Of a DNA stretch of 64,000 nucleotides, positions 61,690 to 64,000 are shown in pieces. The DNA is from Fibrella rubiginis (lineage in GTDB: Bacteria > Bacteroidota > Bacteroidia > Cytophagales > Spirosomataceae). Numbering within the stretch: position 1 is the first letter of the stretch; every line of letters begins with the position of its first letter. The notes beneath the pieces were generated by a model. The model was not told where the DNA came from. It saw only the letters and a program-made list of their open reading frames with translations, and ran no database searches. The DNA is taken from the NCBI RefSeq assembly GCF_017353185.1, contig NZ_JAFMYV010000015.1:62001-126000 (forward strand), written 5' to 3'. A program made the position numbers and the translations under genes.

Positions 61690-62183
61690 AATTGCCGTTG
61701 ATGGGCGAAAGTGTTGCAAAATAAATGGAGCTGGTAAGAAGGCGTGGTGGGATATGTTAACAGAAGTAGATCAGCGCCATTTTTTACGCCGCTGGAGCCA
61801 TCAAAAAGATCAAATGTCAGGGTTACGCTGGTTCGGCTTACTCATTGGTCTACGTCGCCATCCAGGGTCAGCATAGGCAGAAGGCGGCACCGTACTCAGC
61901 CCAGTGGCGGTGTTCTGCACAGGAGATTCAGGGCGGGTTTGGCGAGGAATAAACAGCTACGTTTAGTAAATAGGCGTTATGGTATATCAAATAGAAACGG
62001 CTGGCTTAACTTTTGGCATCAGGCTTGTGCAGTGGGTACTATTTCCACGTTTGGGGAAAGAAATTCCAAGTATATATACTTATTTTCACAGTTAATTCAT
62101 AGATTTAATTCCTTTTTTCTTATGATGTAATTTGTTTTCTCGAGGCGGTCCCGTACTATTGCCTTACCTAAAGAGAAACGCAG
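61690..62183. other. Intergenic stretch of about 494 bp, possible small ORF
   Basis: No convincing gene is present. A 40-codon frame at 61754-61876 (MLTEVDQRHFLRRWSHQKDQ and a hydrophobic end) has reasonable composition and could be a small protein or remnant, with low confidence. The part from 62040 to 62150 is AT-rich and may hold the promoter of the next gene. Confidence 0.35.
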
Positions 62184-62495
62184 ATGAAACCGTACTTGAT
62201 CACCTACAATTATGGCCAGCAAACGCATTTTGCTTACGCAGACACCGTTGCTGAAGCTCGTGCCTATGCCGCTGATCTACTGACAAACAATAACATACTG
62301 GCCAGCGATTCATTGTCTATCATTCAGGTGTCCGATGAGCAGATCATCTTCTTCAAAGCGGGCAATCTTACGCCAGACAGCCTCTTTGAACAACCCCGCC
62401 GTATGAGTCACGTGTTCGACCGTCTTAAGGCGTTGATCTACGGAGGTATGGCTCCTGCTCCAGTGATGCATCGGCCCATTTCAGCACAACATTAA
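62184..62495 (+). CDS. Small hypothetical protein
   Basis: The 103-residue product (MKPYLITYNYGQQTHFAYAD at its start) is soluble, with a helical DTVAEARAYAADLLTNN stretch and a C-terminal part rich in Pro, Met and Ala. I do not recognise a family. A strong terminator 41 bp downstream supports a real transcript. Confidence 0.55.
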   Translation: MKPYLITYNYGQQTHFAYADTVAEARAYAADLLTNNNILASDSLSIIQVSDEQIIFFKAGNLTPDSLFEQPRRMSHVFDRLKALIYGGMAPAPVMHRPISAQH

Positions 62496-62535
62496 CCGTA
62501 TACAGTAGTCCGTTCCCACCGTCATACATCAAGTG

Positions 62536-62562
62536 AAAGCAGGCCGCAAGCCTGCTTTTTTT
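62536..62562 (+). terminator. Intrinsic terminator
   Basis: AAAGCAGGC at 62536-62544 pairs perfectly with GCCTGCTTT at 62550-62558 and continues into a T-run to 62562. It ends the small gene at 62184-62495. Confidence 0.9.
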
Positions 62563-62601
62563 GTGGAGTACTAGTCAAGGTATTGGCATTGGCCCCGCAC
62601 A

Positions 62602-62660
62602 CAGCACCACACAAAAAATGCTCTTACTGATCCAGTAAGAGCATTTTTTGTGTGGTGCTG
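62602..62660. repeat. Perfect 28-bp hairpin, terminator-like
   Basis: Arms 62602-62629 and 62633-62660 are perfectly complementary over 28 bp with a three-base loop. An internal A/T-run gives ATTTTTTGTG on either strand, so it can stop converging transcripts. It lies 12 bp past the metallopeptidase stop on the minus strand. Confidence 0.95.
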
Positions 62661-62672
62661 CGCTCAAAAACC

Positions 62673-63530
62673 TTACTGCAGGTTGGCGTCTTCGCGGCTG
62701 TTGAAGGTATCACCCTGGCTGATATCGCCGGTTTTCAGCCCTTTTTTAAACCAGTATACCCGTTGGGCTGAGGTACCGTGCGTGAAGGCGTCTGGTACCA
62801 CCTGCCCCTGGGTTTCCTGCTGAATTCGGTCATCACCAATAGCGTTGGCAGCCCGGAGTGCAGCTTCTACGTCGCTTTCATCCAGCGCAATGCTTTGCCC
62901 CTGTGCGTGGTGAGCCCACACGCCGGCCAGAAAATCGGCCTGGAGTTCGAGCCGGACCGACAGGCGGTTGTTTTGCACCTCGCCGAGGCGTTGCCGGGCG
63001 GCGTCTATCTTGTCCATGGTGCCCATTTGCTTTTGGATATGATGCCCAATTTCGTGGGCAATCACGTAGGCCATCGCAAAGTCGCCGGGTGCTTTAAAGC
63101 GTTGGGCCATTTCATCGTAAAAAGATAAATCGATGTACACTTTCTGGTCGGCGGGGCAATAGAACGGGCCTGACGCCGCCGACGCACCCCCGCATCCCGA
63201 CGACGTTTGCTGCCGAAACATAACCAGCGTGGGAGTAGGGTACTGTGCGTTCTGTTCAGCGAAAATCTTGGTCCAGACATCTTCTGTACTCGCCAGCACT
63301 TTCCGGGTAAAACTGGCCGCCGCATCGTCGGGTTGTGGTCCGTCGGGTGCCGAAGCCGTGGTTTGTTGCTGATCGGGGGTGTTTTGCAGCACCTGCGAGG
63401 GGTCGCCGCCCAGTAAGTACACGACCAGGGCAATCACAAGGGTGCCAATACCCCCGCCCACGATCATACCCCCGCCACTTCCGCGACGGTCGTCTACATT
63501 ATCACTTTCTCGTCCTCCTAACCAACGCAT
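62673..63530 (-). CDS. YpfJ-like neutral zinc metallopeptidase
   Basis: The 285-residue product starts MRWLGGRESDNVDDRRGSGG, with the Gly-rich stretch and a single membrane anchor (about 24-41) typical of the family. The zinc site is VIAHEIGHHIQKQMG (HEXXH). ELQADFLAGVWAHH gives the third ligand, and FTHGTSAQRVYWFKKGLKTG is the family C-terminus. It is probably anchored in the inner membrane facing the periplasm. Function in the cell is not established. Confidence 0.92.
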   Translation of the reverse strand: MRWLGGRESDNVDDRRGSGGGMIVGGGIGTLVIALVVYLLGGDPSQVLQNTPDQQQTTASAPDGPQPDDAAASFTRKVLASTEDVWTKIFAEQNAQYPTPTLVMFRQQTSSGCGGASAASGPFYCPADQKVYIDLSFYDEMAQRFKAPGDFAMAYVIAHEIGHHIQKQMGTMDKIDAARQRLGEVQNNRLSVRLELQADFLAGVWAHHAQGQSIALDESDVEAALRAANAIGDDRIQQETQGQVVPDAFTHGTSAQRVYWFKKGLKTGDISQGDTFNSREDANLQ

Positions 63531-63635
63531 GGTCTTGTCTGATTTAACTTTTTAGGTCCGAAAGAACGCCATATGCCCCCAAAGATGCAACGACACCCTA
63601 CCCATCGGGCCAGGTGCCCGTCCAGGGCATTGCGG

Positions 63636-64000
63636 TTAGCGCACGGCCGGCTCCAGCAGCCGGAGCGTGCCCCGGCTGGCGTCGATTTCGGCGGGGAGGC
63701 CTACCGGCACCGTGAACTTGTCGACAATGTGGCCAATCATCGCCCCCGAATAGGCAGGTACGTTCAGAGGCTTGATATAGGTATCCAGAATTTCTTCCAG
63801 TGTCAGCGACCCGTAACCGCCGCTATCGGGTTCGCAACGGGTGCATTTGCCGAAAACAAATCCTGAAATCTGGCTTAACAGGCCCGCCAGCTTGAGCTGG
63901 GCCAACATCCGGTCCATGCGGTATACGTCTTCGTGCACATCTTCCAGAAACAGGATAGCTCCTCTGAAATCAGGCAGATAGGGGGTGCCTACCAAATGGC
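63636..64000 (-). CDS. LD-carboxypeptidase (S66), C-terminal part, cut by the window
   Basis: The visible 120 or so residues match the C-terminal domain of S66 peptidases, which trim the terminal D-Ala of tetrapeptide stems in peptidoglycan recycling. LFLEDVHEDVYRMDRMLAQL includes the conserved catalytic Glu, and GAMIGHIVDKFTVPVGLPAEID holds the catalytic His. The gene starts beyond 64000, so the nucleophile Ser is not in the window. Confidence 0.88.
   Translation of the reverse strand, partial: HLVGTPYLPDFRGAILFLEDVHEDVYRMDRMLAQLKLAGLLSQISGFVFGKCTRCEPDSGGYGSLTLEEILDTYIKPLNVPAYSGAMIGHIVDKFTVPVGLPAEIDASRGTLRLLEPAVR

Noticed and set aside
61744-62130. 128-codon plus-strand frame after the alcohol dehydrogenase
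   Set aside because: Its composition is erratic with runs of Arg and Ser, and no domain or start signal is visible.

Overview
The window looks like chromosome of a Bacteroidota bacterium of the order Cytophagales, most likely a Spirosoma/Fibrella/Rudanella-like member of the Spirosomataceae. This rests on a SusC/SusD pair, a type IX secretion C-terminal sorting domain, a DUF4290 gene beside murA, very large FG-GAP/UnbV proteins, weak Shine-Dalgarno signals, TAnnTTTG-type promoter boxes and a mid-50s GC content judged by eye. No rRNA, tRNA, CRISPR array, transposase or prophage genes were recognised.

Layout. 0-12.3 kb: a MerR regulator, a GlsB-type membrane protein, a beta-helix protein paired with a diheme cytochrome, two fasciclin paralogues, a diheme cytochrome-c peroxidase interrupted by a frameshift in a nine-base homopolymer, a PhoX-like lipoprotein and a tricorn-like protease. 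12.4-18.9 kb: dprA, a Uma2 nuclease-like gene, a SirB1-type gene, then a nucleotide-sugar block (galE, rfbB, rfbA) interrupted by a four-helix-bundle gene. 19-25 kb: two unknown genes, one AT-rich and membrane-embedded, and an arginine block (argC, a glycosyltransferase overlapping it, argG, a GNAT acyltransferase). 25-28.3 kb: aat, proB, proA. 28.4-44.5 kb: a large T9SS-exported repeat protein and a SusC-SusD-FG-GAP-haloperoxidase/phosphatase-FG-GAP locus. 44.5-50.8 kb: murA (Asp in place of the catalytic Cys), DUF4290, a MATE transporter, an oxidoreductase and a ThuA protein. 50.8-64 kb: an S53 peptidase, a thioesterase, a DinB protein, a short MetE-like protein, a parvulin fragment, clpB followed by two toxin-antitoxin modules, an esterase, an alcohol dehydrogenase, a YpfJ-like metallopeptidase and the C-terminal end of an LD-carboxypeptidase cut by the window edge.

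The most unusual feature is not a gene. At least a dozen intergenic gaps hold long, near-perfect inverted repeats with arms of about 19 to 115 bp. The arms are built from short reiterated words (TGTACAATG, TTACGAATTACGA, GTCTAAGG, TGGACRCTGGAT), often with a second GC-richer core near the loop (GTTGCTTCGC, GTTGCTGACGC or GGCTTCGCG). The same outer words and inner cores recur in different combinations, and the arms often run into stop codons or stop just short of start codons. They look like a modular family of gene-border hairpins. A second structural story is at clpB: the last 26 codons and terminator of clpB recur as a diverged remnant directly after a RelE-type toxin, and a copy of that remnant's terminator follows a PIN toxin. 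This suggests serial insertion of toxin-antitoxin cassettes at the 3' end of clpB.
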